DNA from: JBBQFI01 sp038237805
GTDB taxonomy: Bacteria; Verrucomicrobiota; Verrucomicrobiia; Chthoniobacterales; UBA10450
Length of the DNA: 64,000 bases
Direction: 5' to 3'
NCBI GenBank assembly: GCA_038237805.1
Contig: JBBRYI010000005.1
Coordinates: 124,001-188,000 of the forward strand
Shown: positions 7,898-17,385 of the stretch, piece after piece
Layout of the letters: each line of letters opens with the position of its first letter
Numbering within the stretch: the first letter of the stretch is position 1
The notes under the pieces: generated by a model
Databases searched by the model: none
What the model was told of the DNA's origin: nothing
Seen by the model: the letters and a program-made list of their open reading frames with translations, nothing else
Program-made: the position numbers and the translations under genes

Positions 7898-9037
7898 ATG
7901 CCGACACTCGCTACCACGGTTGATGGATTAAAACTGCCGAACCCGTTCGTAATCGGCTCGGGCCCGCCCGGAACGAATCTCAACGTCATCACGCGCGCGT
8001 TCCGCGAAGGTTGGGCCGCAGTTATTGCAAAGACCGTCAGTCTCGATTCATCCAAAGTGGTTAATGTCACGCCGCGCTACGGTAAATTGCATTCGGCTGA
8101 TCGTCAGGAAGTGATCGGCTGGGAAAATATCGAGCTCATCAGCGATCGCCCATTCAATATCTGGCTCGATGAATTTAAAAAATGCAAAGACCAGTTTCCC
8201 GACGGCGTGCTCATCGCGTCGATCATGGAGGAATACAATCACGACGCGTGGACGGAAATTGTGGAGCGTTGTCAGGATGCGGGCGTGGATTCGTTCGAGT
8301 TGAATTTTTCCTGCCCGCACGGGTTGCCCGAACGCAAAATGGGCGCGGCCATGGGTGAGAATCCGGAGATAGTGGAGGAAGTTTGCGGTTGGGTGATGGC
8401 AGCGGCGAAGAAACCGGTTTGGGCGAAGATGACTCCGAACGTCACGCGCATCACCGATCCGAGCCGTGCGGCATATCGCGGCGGTTGCCAGGGCGTGAGC
8501 GCGATCAATACGATCCGGAGCATCATCGCTGTGAATCTCGATACGTTGCGACCCGAGCCGTCCGTAGAGGGATTCACGACACCTGGCGGTTATTCATCGA
8601 AAGCGGTGCGACCAATCGCATTGCGCATGGTGATGGAAATCGCGACCATGATCCGGCGCGAATTTCCAGGTCGCACTCTTTCTGCCATCGGCGGAATCGA
8701 GACCGGCGGTGATGCCGCGCAATTTATTTTGCTCGGCGCCGACACCACCCAGGTTTGCACAGGCGTGATGAAGTTCGGTTACGAATGCGTGAAACAAATG
8801 TGCGACGAACTGCTCGCGTTCATGGAGAAGCACAAGTTCGAAACGCTCGCTGACTTCAAAGGTAAAAGTCTCGACTACTTCACGACGCATGCGGAACTGG
8901 TGCGGATGCAAACCGAGCGGAAGGCGAAACAAAAAGCCGCTGCCGATGCGGCCGCCGCGAAAAAGATGGTTCGCGCCGACGGCGAATGGAGCGGCGACGA
9001 TTTCGTGAAACAATCCGACGCCCTTTCACGTGGTTAG
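7898..9037 (+). CDS. preA: Dihydropyrimidine dehydrogenase, PreA-like FMN subunit without the ferredoxin domain
   Basis: Interconverts uracil/thymine and dihydropyrimidines, the first step of reductive pyrimidine catabolism. The 379 residues form a dihydroorotate-dehydrogenase-type TIM barrel: LPNPFVIGSGPPGTN near the start, IASIMEEYNHDAWTEI, the substrate loop ELNFSCPHGLPERKMGAAMG, WAKMTPNVTRITDP, GVSAINTIRSI, and the FMN-phosphate region IGGIETGGDAAQFILLGA then TQVCTGVM. E. coli PreA continues into a C-terminal domain with two [4Fe-4S] clusters (CVGCxxC). Here the C-terminus is a Lys/Ala-rich tail with no cysteines, and no PreT (NADPH/FAD) partner is encoded in the window. Its stop overlaps the next start by 8 nt. 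Confidence 0.88.
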   Translation: MPTLATTVDGLKLPNPFVIGSGPPGTNLNVITRAFREGWAAVIAKTVSLDSSKVVNVTPRYGKLHSADRQEVIGWENIELISDRPFNIWLDEFKKCKDQFPDGVLIASIMEEYNHDAWTEIVERCQDAGVDSFELNFSCPHGLPERKMGAAMGENPEIVEEVCGWVMAAAKKPVWAKMTPNVTRITDPSRAAYRGGCQGVSAINTIRSIIAVNLDTLRPEPSVEGFTTPGGYSSKAVRPIALRMVMEIATMIRREFPGRTLSAIGGIETGGDAAQFILLGADTTQVCTGVMKFGYECVKQMCDELLAFMEKHKFETLADFKGKSLDYFTTHAELVRMQTERKAKQKAAADAAAAKKMVRADGEWSGDDFVKQSDALSRG

Positions 9038-10526
9038 TCGGAATCTTACCGGCTGCCCCGTTTTCATCGGCGGCGAATGGCGGGAGATCTCCGGCGTCGA
9101 AACGTCGCCGGTTTTCAATCCTTCGCGCGGCGACACGATCGCCGAAGTGCCGATGTGCGGCGCAGATGTGGTGAGTGAAGCTGTCGAAGCTGCGGCCGCG
9201 GCGTTTCCCGAATGGCGCGACACGCCGCCTGTCGAACGCGCGCGATTGTTTTTTCGGTATCGGCATTTGGTCGAAGAAAATTTCGATCGCATTTGCGAAC
9301 TGGTGTCGCGCGAACACGGCAAGACGCTCGCGGAAGCGCGCGGTAGCGCCTTTCGCGGAATCGAGAATATAGAATACGCCTGCGGTGTCCCTTCGTTGTT
9401 GATGGGCGATACGCTTGAGAATCTCGCGCGCGGTGTCGATTGCGAGACGATGCATCAACCGCTCGGTGTCTGCGTTGGCATCACGCCGTTTAATTTTCCG
9501 GCGATGGTGCCGATGTGGATGTTCCCGCTCGCGCTCGCTTGCGGAAATACTTTTGTGCTCAAGCCGAGCGAAAAAGTTCCACTCACGTCGGTCTTCATCA
9601 TCGAGCTACTTGAAAAAGCCGGTTTGCCGAAAGGTGTTTTGAATTTGGTTCATGGCGGGCGCGAGTGTGTTGATGCGTTGCTCACACATCCGAAAGTGCG
9701 CGCTATTTCTTTTGTTGGTTCATCACCAGTCGCGAAACACATTTATGAAACCGGAACGCGTCACGGCAAACGTGTTCAGGCAAACGGCGGCGCAAAGAAT
9801 TACATCGTCGTGATGCCCGATGCCGATGTGCCGCGCACGGTGGAAGCATTGGCCACTGCCGCCTTTGGATGCGCCGGCGAACGTTGCATGGCTGGTTCAA
9901 CGGCGATCGCAGTAGGAAAAGCAGCCGAGTACGTTTTGCCGCCACTGGTTGAAGCAGCGCGCGCAATCAGAGTCGGACCGACCGACGTCGCCGCGCAACC
10001 GGACATGGGCCCAGTCATCACCGCGCCACATCGCGACCGCGTCATGAGCCTTGTCGCAAGCGGTGAAAAAGAAGGCGCGAAAGTGATCGCCGATGGTCGC
10101 GGGGTGCGCATTGCCGATGCGCCGAACGGATTTTTCATGGGCGCGACCATTGTCGATCAAGTGCAACACGAGATGACGATCGCGCGTGAAGAAGTTTTCG
10201 GACCGGTGCTAAATGTCATGCGCATGGATGATCTCGACCAGGCCATCGAGGCTGCAAACAAATCAGCCTACGGAAATGGCGCCGCCATTTTCACAAATTC
10301 CGGCAAGGCAGCGCGCGAATTCAAACATCGCGTCAAAGCGGGCATGGTCGGAATCAATGTCGGCGTCCCCGCGACAATGGCGATGTTCCCGTTCACCGGC
10401 TGGAACGAATCGTTCTACGGCGATCTGCACATCCAGGGAAAAGAAGGTGTGCAGTTCTACACGCAGCAGAAAGTTGTTTCGACACGCTGGTTTGGCGAAG
10501 GCGTGGCCGACGTTTGGAAGAAATAG
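9030..10526 (+). CDS. mmsA: CoA-acylating methylmalonate-semialdehyde dehydrogenase
   Basis: Converts methylmalonate semialdehyde to propionyl-CoA and malonate semialdehyde to acetyl-CoA, NAD+ and CoA dependent. It finishes thymine and uracil breakdown after transamination. 498 residues of the aldehyde dehydrogenase fold: oxyanion Asn in GITPFNFPAMVPMWMFP, cofactor loop FVLKPSEKVPLT, SFVGSSPVAKHIYETGT and catalytic Cys286 in GCAGERCMAGS, plus the MMSDH-typical VGINVGVPATMAMFPFTGW. It begins with GTG at 9030 inside the end of preA, implying translational coupling. There is a 13-nt gap to the dihydropyrimidinase. Confidence 0.94.
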   Translation: MVSRNLTGCPVFIGGEWREISGVETSPVFNPSRGDTIAEVPMCGADVVSEAVEAAAAAFPEWRDTPPVERARLFFRYRHLVEENFDRICELVSREHGKTLAEARGSAFRGIENIEYACGVPSLLMGDTLENLARGVDCETMHQPLGVCVGITPFNFPAMVPMWMFPLALACGNTFVLKPSEKVPLTSVFIIELLEKAGLPKGVLNLVHGGRECVDALLTHPKVRAISFVGSSPVAKHIYETGTRHGKRVQANGGAKNYIVVMPDADVPRTVEALATAAFGCAGERCMAGSTAIAVGKAAEYVLPPLVEAARAIRVGPTDVAAQPDMGPVITAPHRDRVMSLVASGEKEGAKVIADGRGVRIADAPNGFFMGATIVDQVQHEMTIAREEVFGPVLNVMRMDDLDQAIEAANKSAYGNGAAIFTNSGKAAREFKHRVKAGMVGINVGVPATMAMFPFTGWNESFYGDLHIQGKEGVQFYTQQKVVSTRWFGEGVADVWKK

Positions 10527-10539
10527 GTCGCACTGACCG

Positions 10540-11922
10540 ATGTCACTCCTGATTAAGAACGGCGAGATTGTCACGCCTAACGAACAATACATCGCGGATA
10601 TCTTTTGTGACGGAGAGACAATCACGCGCATCGCGCCCAACATCTCACCGCCTGCCGAGACGGAAGTGATCGATGCCACCGGGAAATATGTTTTTCCCGG
10701 CTTCATCGATCCACACGTGCACATCTATCTGCCCTTCATGGGCACAGCGGCGAAGGACAATCACGAAACCGCCAGCCGTGCTGCGCTCGTCGGTGGCACG
10801 ACAACGTTTATTGAAATGATTTGTCCGGCTCGGTTAGATCGGCCGCTTGAAGCATTTGAGCTTTGGTTAGGCAAAGCACGAGGCAATAGCGCCTGTGACT
10901 TCACTTTTCACATGGGCGTCACACGTTTCGATGACGAAACGAAAAAGGATTTTGAAGCGATTGTGCGGCGCGGTGTCAGCAGCTTCAAAATCTTCCTCGC
11001 CTACAAAGGTGCGTTTGGCATCACGGATGAGGAACTATTTAACACCTTGCAATTGGCGAAATCGTTAGGGGTGATTACGACGGCACATTGCGAAAACGCC
11101 GATTTGGTTTTGGAGCTGCAGAAGAAATTACTGAGTGAAAGAAAGACGGGACCGGAGTGGCATTATTGGAGCAGGCCGCCGCAAGTAGAAGCGGAAGGCG
11201 TTCATCACTTGATGACTTTCGCGGAAATTACGGATGCGCCGGTATACATCGTGCACACGAGTTGTGAAGAAGCATTGCGCGAAGCAAAACGTGGCGCGGA
11301 AAGCGGCATCCGCGTTTCGGTCGAAACCTTGATTCAATATCTGCTCCTCGACCGAACCGATGCGGAGAAAGCCAATTTCGAAGGCGCGAAAAATGTGATG
11401 TCGCCGCCTTTGCGCGACAAAAAGAATCAGGATGTGCTTTGGAACGGTTTGCGGGATGGATCGATTACCACGCTCGCGACTGATCACGCGCCCTTCGATT
11501 TTGAAACGCAGAAACGGATGGGCGAAGGTGATTTCACGAAAATTCCAAACGGGATTCCGTCATTGGAGGACCGGGTGAATCTTTATTTCACCCACGGAGT
11601 AAAGCGCGGACGCATCGATTTGAAACGGTTCGTCGAAACGGCGAGCACAGCGGCGGCAAAACTATTTGGACTCTTTCCTCGCAAAGGCGCGATCCAGGTC
11701 GGCAGCGATGCGGATCTTGTCGTTTACGATCCGAATTATCGCGGAACCATTTCCTCGAAGACGCATCTCATGAACGTCGATTACAATTCCTTTGAAGGTT
11801 TTGAGATCGAAGGGCGACCGCACGTCGTGACCGTGCGCGGTAAAATCGCTGCGCGTGATGGAAAGTTTGTTGGCGAATTTGGCCGCGGCAGATTTCTCGA
11901 GCGCGCGCCAGCGCCTTCTTAA
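10540..11922 (+). CDS. hydA: Dihydropyrimidinase (D-hydantoinase type)
   Basis: Opens dihydrouracil/dihydrothymine to N-carbamoyl-beta-amino acids. The binuclear-zinc residues fall at the canonical positions: His59 and His61 in GFIDPHVHIYLP, carboxylated Lys150 in SSFKIFLAYKG, His183 in TAHCENAD, His239 in YIVHTSCEEA and Asp315 in TLATDHAPFD. 460 residues, full length. It sits between mmsA and the NCS1 permease with 2-13 nt gaps. Its residues 12-15 (TPNE) are encoded by one copy of the CCTAACGA motif; another copy in the opposite orientation is at 11062. Confidence 0.95.
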   Translation: MSLLIKNGEIVTPNEQYIADIFCDGETITRIAPNISPPAETEVIDATGKYVFPGFIDPHVHIYLPFMGTAAKDNHETASRAALVGGTTTFIEMICPARLDRPLEAFELWLGKARGNSACDFTFHMGVTRFDDETKKDFEAIVRRGVSSFKIFLAYKGAFGITDEELFNTLQLAKSLGVITTAHCENADLVLELQKKLLSERKTGPEWHYWSRPPQVEAEGVHHLMTFAEITDAPVYIVHTSCEEALREAKRGAESGIRVSVETLIQYLLLDRTDAEKANFEGAKNVMSPPLRDKKNQDVLWNGLRDGSITTLATDHAPFDFETQKRMGEGDFTKIPNGIPSLEDRVNLYFTHGVKRGRIDLKRFVETASTAAAKLFGLFPRKGAIQVGSDADLVVYDPNYRGTISSKTHLMNVDYNSFEGFEIEGRPHVVTVRGKIAARDGKFVGEFGRGRFLERAPAPS

Positions 11923-11924
11923 AA

Positions 11925-13421
11925 ATGGTGACGACAACTTCGCTTGCGCCGGATGTCGACATCACGATCGCGATGGAGGAGAGCCGTCTATATAACAAAG
12001 ATCTCGCGCCAGTTCCGGCAGCGCGACGCAAGTGGCGCATCGGCAGTTTCGCCGCGTTGTGGATTTCAATGTCGGCCTGCATCCCGACTTACATGCTCGC
12101 ATCGTCGCTCATCGGCGGCGGAATGAATTGGTCGCAGGCGATCCTTACGATTTTTCTCGGCAACGTCATCGTCGTCATCCCAATGATTCTCAACGCTCAT
12201 GCCGGCACGCATTACGGAATTCCGTTTCCGGTTTTTTGTCGCGCATCGTTCGGCACGCTCGGCGCGAACATCCCCGCGCTCATGCGCGCGTTCGTCGCCT
12301 GCGGCTGGTTCGGAATTCAGACGTGGATCGGGGGAAATGCGATCTATAAAATTCTCGGCGTCTTTGTTCCGTCGCTTGTTTCCGGGACCGCCCTTCCTGT
12401 TCTCGACATCACGCTCGCGCAGTTCGTTTGCTTTCTGTTTTTCTGGAGTATCAATATGCTCGTTGTCTACAAGGGGATCGATTGCATTCGTTGGTTGTTA
12501 AACATCAAGGCGCCACTGCTCATCGTGCTGGGCTTGATGCTGCTTTGGTGGGCCTATAAAAATGCAGGCGGCTTTGGGCCGATCCTGTCGCAACCATCGG
12601 CCTTCGATCCCGGTCAACCGAAGGCCGGACAATTCTTTTCATTCTTCATTCCAGCGCTCACCGGCATGATCGGTTTTTGGGCGACCCTTTCGCTCAACAT
12701 TCCGGATTTCTCTCGCTACGCGCGTTCGCAGCGCCACCAGATCGTCGGGCAGGCGCTCGGCTTGCCCTTCACGATGGCGCTCTATGCTTTCATTGGCGTG
12801 GCGGTGACGTCGGCAACGACAATCATTTATGGTCAACCGATCTGGGATCCGGTCGATGTCCTTACGCACTTCAAAGATCCAATCGTGCTGGTCGTTGCGA
12901 TGCTCGCACTCTGCATCGCGACGTTGGCGACAAACATTGCTGCGAACGTGGTCAGCCCGGCGAATGATTTTGCGCATCTCGCGCCGCACAAAATTTCATT
13001 TCGCATCGGCGGATTCATCACCGGTGTCATCGGTATCGTCATGATGCCATGGAAACTCGTCGCCGATCCTTCCGGTTACATTTTCACCTGGCTCGTCGGC
13101 TACAGCGCACTGCTCGGTCCGATAGGAGGCATCATGATTGCCGATTATTACGTCTACAGACATCGTCAGCTCGATCTCGCCGGACTTTACAAAACTGACG
13201 GGCCGTACCGCTACACGAATGGATGGAGCCTTGCCGCAATAGTCGCACTGATCCTCGCCGTCCTGCCAAACATTCCCGGCTTTCTCGTTAACGTGAAGCT
13301 GCTGCACTCCGCAAGCGTGCCGCACTTTTTCGTCACGCTTTATGATTATGCGTGGTTTGTCGGTTTCGCGATCGCGTTCATCGTTTATCTTTTGCTCCGG
13401 AAAATTTTCCCGAATAAATAG
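11925..13421 (+). CDS. NCS1-family nucleobase/hydantoin permease
   Basis: Inner-membrane cation symporter expected to import uracil, thymine, hydantoin or allantoin. 498 residues with about 12 hydrophobic segments. The NCS1 first-helix signature region is SFAALWISMSACIPTYMLAS, followed by HAGTHYGIPFPVFCRASFG, FGIQTWIGGNAIYKIL, NIPDFSRYARSQ and GGIMIADYYVYRHRQLD. Start 2 nt after the dihydropyrimidinase stop and stop 2 nt before the aminotransferase make it a core operon member. The substrate is inferred from the neighbours. Confidence 0.92.
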   Translation: MVTTTSLAPDVDITIAMEESRLYNKDLAPVPAARRKWRIGSFAALWISMSACIPTYMLASSLIGGGMNWSQAILTIFLGNVIVVIPMILNAHAGTHYGIPFPVFCRASFGTLGANIPALMRAFVACGWFGIQTWIGGNAIYKILGVFVPSLVSGTALPVLDITLAQFVCFLFFWSINMLVVYKGIDCIRWLLNIKAPLLIVLGLMLLWWAYKNAGGFGPILSQPSAFDPGQPKAGQFFSFFIPALTGMIGFWATLSLNIPDFSRYARSQRHQIVGQALGLPFTMALYAFIGVAVTSATTIIYGQPIWDPVDVLTHFKDPIVLVVAMLALCIATLATNIAANVVSPANDFAHLAPHKISFRIGGFITGVIGIVMMPWKLVADPSGYIFTWLVGYSALLGPIGGIMIADYYVYRHRQLDLAGLYKTDGPYRYTNGWSLAAIVALILAVLPNIPGFLVNVKLLHSASVPHFFVTLYDYAWFVGFAIAFIVYLLLRKIFPNK

Positions 13422-13423
13422 CC

Positions 13424-14764
13424 ATGAAATCGATTCCACTCCCGCCTAACGAGCACCAGCCGCAAAAATATTCCGGGCCATCCGCGGAGGAAGTAATGCG
13501 TCTGCGCAAAGAATTCCTGAATCCGGGAATTTTTCTCTACTACAAAAAGCCGCTCATGATCGTGGAGGGAAAGATGCAGTATGTGTGGGACGAAACGGGG
13601 AAGCGTTACCTGGATGCGCTCGGTGGAATTGTCACGATCAGCGTCGGTCATTGCCACCCACATGTTGTCGCCGCTGCCAACAAGCAAAACGAAACGCTTC
13701 AGCATTCCACCACGATTTATTTACATCCGAACATCGCGTACTATGCGCAGAAGCTTGCGGCAAAGATGCCGGGTGACTTAAAGGTTTGTTATTTTGTTAA
13801 CTCCGGTTCGGAGGCGAACGATCTCGCGTTGCTCATGGCGCGCGCCTACACCGGCAATTATGACATCATCGCACTGCGCAACGCCTACCACGGCGGCAGT
13901 ACTTTGACGATGGGGCTGACTGCGCATCGCACGTGGAAATTTAACGTGCCTCATAGCTTCGGTGTTCATCACGCGATTACGCCCGATCCGTATCGCGGCG
14001 CGTGGGGCCAAGACGATGCAGATGCCGGGAAAAAATACGCCGCCGATGTTCAAGAGCTGATCGATTACGCAACCTCCGGTCAAGTCGCAGGATTCATCGC
14101 TGAATCGATACAGGGCGTTGGTGGTTGCGTTGTCTTCCCAGACAATTATCTCAAACATGTTTACGAACACATCCGCGCTGCGGGCGGCGTTTGTATCGCC
14201 GATGAAGTGCAAGCCGGCTTCGGCCGTACCGGGACGCATTACTGGGGATTCGTAACGCAAGGCGTCATCCCTGACATCGTGACGATGGCGAAAGGAATTG
14301 GAAATGGATGTCCGTTAGGCGCGGTGGTGACGACGCCGAAGATTGCGGCGACGCTCGCGCAGCGGACGCACTTCAACACCTTTGGTGGAAATCCGGTCGT
14401 ATGCGCGCAAGGCGCGGCGATTCTCGACGTGATCGACCGTGAGAGGTTGCAGGCAAATTCACTCAAGATAGGCAAACACATTTTCGATGGACTCGTTAGG
14501 CTACAGGGAAAACACAACATCATCGGTCACGTGCGCGGCAAAGGTTTGATGCTCGGGATTGAGCTGGTGAAAGACCGCAAGACGAAAGAGCCGGCGAAAG
14601 CGCAGTGCGCGCAAATTCTGGAAACCTGCCGCGACCTCGGCCTGCTTCTCGGCAAAGGAGGCTTGCATGGACAAACAATCCGCTTTTCGCCACCCATGAA
14701 CATTCATCAACAGGACGCCGATTTCTTGCTTGATGTTTTGGACGAGGCGTTCGCGCGTCTTTAG
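13424..14764 (+). CDS. Class III aminotransferase (AGXT2 / beta-alanine transaminase-like)
   Basis: PLP enzyme expected to transaminate beta-alanine and beta-aminoisobutyrate to malonate and methylmalonate semialdehydes, feeding MmsA. 446 residues: DALGGIVTISVGHCHPHV, FVNSGSEANDLALLMAR, NAYHGGS, ESIQGVGG, CIADEVQAGFGRTG and the Schiff-base Lys290 in TMAKGIGNGCPLGA; FNTFGGNPVVCAQG then binds the phosphate. Similarity is to alanine-glyoxylate aminotransferase 2. Last gene of the pyrimidine operon, followed by a strong hairpin. Confidence 0.9.
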   Translation: MKSIPLPPNEHQPQKYSGPSAEEVMRLRKEFLNPGIFLYYKKPLMIVEGKMQYVWDETGKRYLDALGGIVTISVGHCHPHVVAAANKQNETLQHSTTIYLHPNIAYYAQKLAAKMPGDLKVCYFVNSGSEANDLALLMARAYTGNYDIIALRNAYHGGSTLTMGLTAHRTWKFNVPHSFGVHHAITPDPYRGAWGQDDADAGKKYAADVQELIDYATSGQVAGFIAESIQGVGGCVVFPDNYLKHVYEHIRAAGGVCIADEVQAGFGRTGTHYWGFVTQGVIPDIVTMAKGIGNGCPLGAVVTTPKIAATLAQRTHFNTFGGNPVVCAQGAAILDVIDRERLQANSLKIGKHIFDGLVRLQGKHNIIGHVRGKGLMLGIELVKDRKTKEPAKAQCAQILETCRDLGLLLGKGGLHGQTIRFSPPMNIHQQDADFLLDVLDEAFARL

Positions 14765-14785
14765 TCTTTGATTGGGATTTATAAA

Positions 14786-14819
14786 GGCATGGCCGCTCTC
14801 CCTAACGAGCGGCCATGCC
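14786..14819. promoter_or_regulatory. 13-bp stem hairpin covering the next gene's start codon
   Basis: GGCATGGCCGCTC (14786-14798) pairs perfectly with GAGCGGCCATGCC (14807-14819) around an 8-nt loop. The loop holds most of a CCTAACGA motif (14801-14808). It can end the upstream operon, though no T-run follows. The ATG of the uracil-DNA glycosylase (14815-14817) lies within the right arm, so folding would occlude translation. Confidence 0.75.
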
Positions 14820-15432
14820 AAGTTTCCCTAGGGCGAGTCAGCGCGCGCGTCTCGTTCAATGCCGGCGCTGCCCGCGCATGTTCCCGCCACCGGTTTCAGG
14901 CGGAGCGATCGTAAGTCGCATCATGCTGATCGGTCAGGCGCCGGGCGTGAAAGAACCTGTTCTTGCCAAACCATTCGCATGGACCGCAGGTCGCACGCTT
15001 TTCAATTGGTTCAATCAAATGTGCGGACTAACCGAAGAGCAGGTTCGCTCTTCAATTTATTTCGCTGCGGTTTGCCGTTGCTTTCCGGGTAAAGCGCCGG
15101 GCGGCACCGATCGCGTTCCAAATCCCCAGGAAATTCAGAACTGTTCTTCGTGGATGAATGATGAATTCGAAATTCTACGGCCACGTCTTGTCATTCCTGT
15201 CGGACGACTGGCAATCGCGCGATTAATTCCGTTCGTGAAATTGGAGGAAGTGATTGGCCGGAGTTTTTCGATGCGCCGTAATCGCCACGCATATGATCTG
15301 ATTCCGTTGCCGCATCCATCCGGCGCATCGCCCTGGCACAAGATTGCACCAGGAAAAGATCTGCTCGTCAAAGCGATGCGCATGATTGCTCGCCACGAGA
15401 CGATCCAAAAACTGAAAGGGACCTTGCGATGA
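14815..15432 (+). CDS. Uracil-DNA glycosylase superfamily protein (family 4-like, Fe-S type)
   Basis: Base-excision repair of uracil in DNA. 205 residues with motif 1 LIGQAPGVKEPVL (residues 38-50) and motif 2 LPHPSGASPW (~163-172). Four cysteines are spaced as in the [4Fe-4S] family 4: CRRC (16, 19), CRC (87/89) and C110 in IQNCSSW. The first cysteine pair forces the ATG at 14815, because later Met codons would remove it. The LVIPVGRLAIARL block matches the family core. Downstream gap 15433-15579 holds only a degenerate AATCCTGAGCG/CAGGATCTCGC repeat-like string. Confidence 0.82.
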   Translation: MPSFPRASQRARLVQCRRCPRMFPPPVSGGAIVSRIMLIGQAPGVKEPVLAKPFAWTAGRTLFNWFNQMCGLTEEQVRSSIYFAAVCRCFPGKAPGGTDRVPNPQEIQNCSSWMNDEFEILRPRLVIPVGRLAIARLIPFVKLEEVIGRSFSMRRNRHAYDLIPLPHPSGASPWHKIAPGKDLLVKAMRMIARHETIQKLKGTLR

Positions 15433-15579
15433 AATGCAATGGTGTAGCGATCGATTTCCCATCGCATGTAATCCTGAGCGTAACCAGGATCTCGCGATGT
15501 TCATGAAAGGCTGCGAGTTTCTGCGATTCGTTGCGTGCCCTGCCGCGTCGTCGTATAGCAGCGAACACTTTATCAACCG

Positions 15580-17385
15580 ATGAAAGAAATTAAAACCCCG
15601 ACGCGCGATGAGATTCCGGAGAAAGACAAATGGGATCTGACGCATCTTTTCATCAGTGTCGGCAAGTGGAACGAAGATTTTTCCCGGCTGCAACTGACGT
15701 ACAGTGGAATCGAGCGCTGGAAAGGTCGCGTTGGTGAATCAGCAAAGACGTTGGCCGAGGTGCTCGAATTCGAGAAAGCGCTCGATCGGAAAATAGAGCG
15801 TCTTTACCACTACGCGTCGCTGCAGCTGGCGGAAGATAGCGCCAATCCGGATTACCTCGCGCGCACCGCGCAGTTACAAAATCTTCTAACGAAGATTAGC
15901 GAGGCCTTCGCTTTCGTTGCTCCGGAAATTCAGGCGATCGAAGACGAGAAGTTCGCGCAGTTTCTAAACGACCCCGTTCTGGAGCAGTGGCGAACGAAAC
16001 TGAAAAAAATCCGGCGCATGAAGCCGCACATTCTTTCCGAACCAGAGGAACGGCTGCTCGCTCTCGGCGACATCGCACTCGATGGCTACGACGACACGTT
16101 TTCGCAGCTAACCAACGTCGATATGAAATTCGGCGCCCTGCTCGACGAGAAAGGCCGCGAACAGCCGCTCACACAAAGCTCTTTCGGTTCGTTCCTCGTC
16201 AAACGCGACCACACCCTGCGTAAACGCGCTTTCCACCAATTCTACGAGGAGTTCAAAGACCACCAATATACCCTCGCTTCGTCACTTGCTTATTCAGTCA
16301 AAGCCGATGTTTTTCGGGCGCGCGCGCGAAGATTTCCATCCGCGCTGGAAGCTTCGCTCTTCCGCGATGATGTCCCCGCGTCAGTTTACGATGGATTAAT
16401 TGCCGCGGTTCGCGCGCACCTCGAGCCGCTTTTTCGTTATTACGATTTGCGCCGGCGCGTTCTCGGTCTCGACGAACTTCACTATTACGACACTTATGTT
16501 CCACTCGTTCCAGAAATCGAAACGCGCATTCCATTCGATGAAGCAGTCGAGACGGTCCTGACCGCGCTGCAACCCCTGGGTGCGGATTACGTCGATTCGT
16601 TAGGCGACGGTTTACGCGGTCGCTGGTGCGATCGCTACGAAAACAAAAACAAACGAAGCGGTGCATTTTCTTCCGGCAGTTACGGCGCGCCGCCCTACAT
16701 TCTGATGAATTACAAAGACGATGTCTTTGCCGATGTTTACACCCTCGCGCACGAGGCCGGTCATTCCATGCACACTTTCCTCGCGCAGAAATCGCAACTC
16801 TTTCAGGATTACGATTACCCGATTTTTCTCGCGGAAGTCGCTTCGACCTTCAATGAAGAATTGCTCACGCACCATTTACTCGAGCAAACCAAGGATCCAA
16901 AGATGCGCGCTTACCTGATCAACCGCCAGATCGACGATATTCGTGGCACGCTTTTCCGACAAACGATGTTTGCCGAGTTCGAGAAAGCGATTCACGCAAT
17001 CGAAGAGAGCGGCGAGGGCTTAACGCTCGACGTCTTCAAAAAGGAATATCGCGCCTTGTTGCAATCGTACTTTGCGAAAAATCTCGTGCTCGATCCAGAG
17101 CTCGATCTCGAATGTCTGCGTATTCCGCATTTCTATAGCGCGTTCTACGTCTATAAATACGCCACCGGAATTTCCGCCGCCGTCGCGCTCTCGGAAAAAG
17201 TTTTGCGTGGCGAAGCCGGCAGCGTCGACGCTTTTCTTGGATTTCTGAAATCCGGCGGATCTGAATTTCCGCTGGAAACACTTAAAACCGCTGGTGTCGA
17301 CATGACGACATCCGCACCAGTGGAGAGCACGCTTCACCTTTTCGAGCGTCGACTGAGCGAACTGGAACAACTTCTACTCAGGTAG
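15580..17385 (+). CDS. pepF: Oligoendopeptidase F, M3 family
   Basis: Cytosolic zinc endopeptidase cleaving peptides of roughly 7-17 residues. 601 residues, normal. The zinc site is LAHEAGHSMHTF (HExxH) with the third ligand in EVASTFNEELL. The N-terminal helical lobe begins TPTRDEIPEKDKWDLTHLF. There is no signal peptide, unlike the M3 dipeptidase at 54997. The TAG stop is formed by the left end of an inverted-repeat element. Confidence 0.93.
   Translation: MKEIKTPTRDEIPEKDKWDLTHLFISVGKWNEDFSRLQLTYSGIERWKGRVGESAKTLAEVLEFEKALDRKIERLYHYASLQLAEDSANPDYLARTAQLQNLLTKISEAFAFVAPEIQAIEDEKFAQFLNDPVLEQWRTKLKKIRRMKPHILSEPEERLLALGDIALDGYDDTFSQLTNVDMKFGALLDEKGREQPLTQSSFGSFLVKRDHTLRKRAFHQFYEEFKDHQYTLASSLAYSVKADVFRARARRFPSALEASLFRDDVPASVYDGLIAAVRAHLEPLFRYYDLRRRVLGLDELHYYDTYVPLVPEIETRIPFDEAVETVLTALQPLGADYVDSLGDGLRGRWCDRYENKNKRSGAFSSGSYGAPPYILMNYKDDVFADVYTLAHEAGHSMHTFLAQKSQLFQDYDYPIFLAEVASTFNEELLTHHLLEQTKDPKMRAYLINRQIDDIRGTLFRQTMFAEFEKAIHAIEESGEGLTLDVFKKEYRALLQSYFAKNLVLDPELDLECLRIPHFYSAFYVYKYATGISAAVALSEKVLRGEAGSVDAFLGFLKSGGSEFPLETLKTAGVDMTTSAPVESTLHLFERRLSELEQLLLR

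Noticed and set aside
8280..8360. Position of the mammalian dihydropyrimidine dehydrogenase catalytic Cys appears as Met in the PreA-like protein
   Set aside because: As far as I recall, E. coli PreA also lacks Cys there, so this is not evidence of inactivity.
15330..15346. TGGCAC and TTGCA resembling a sigma-54 promoter inside the uracil-DNA glycosylase gene
   Set aside because: Spacing is one base short of the strict requirement, and it lies within coding sequence with no gene suitably placed downstream.
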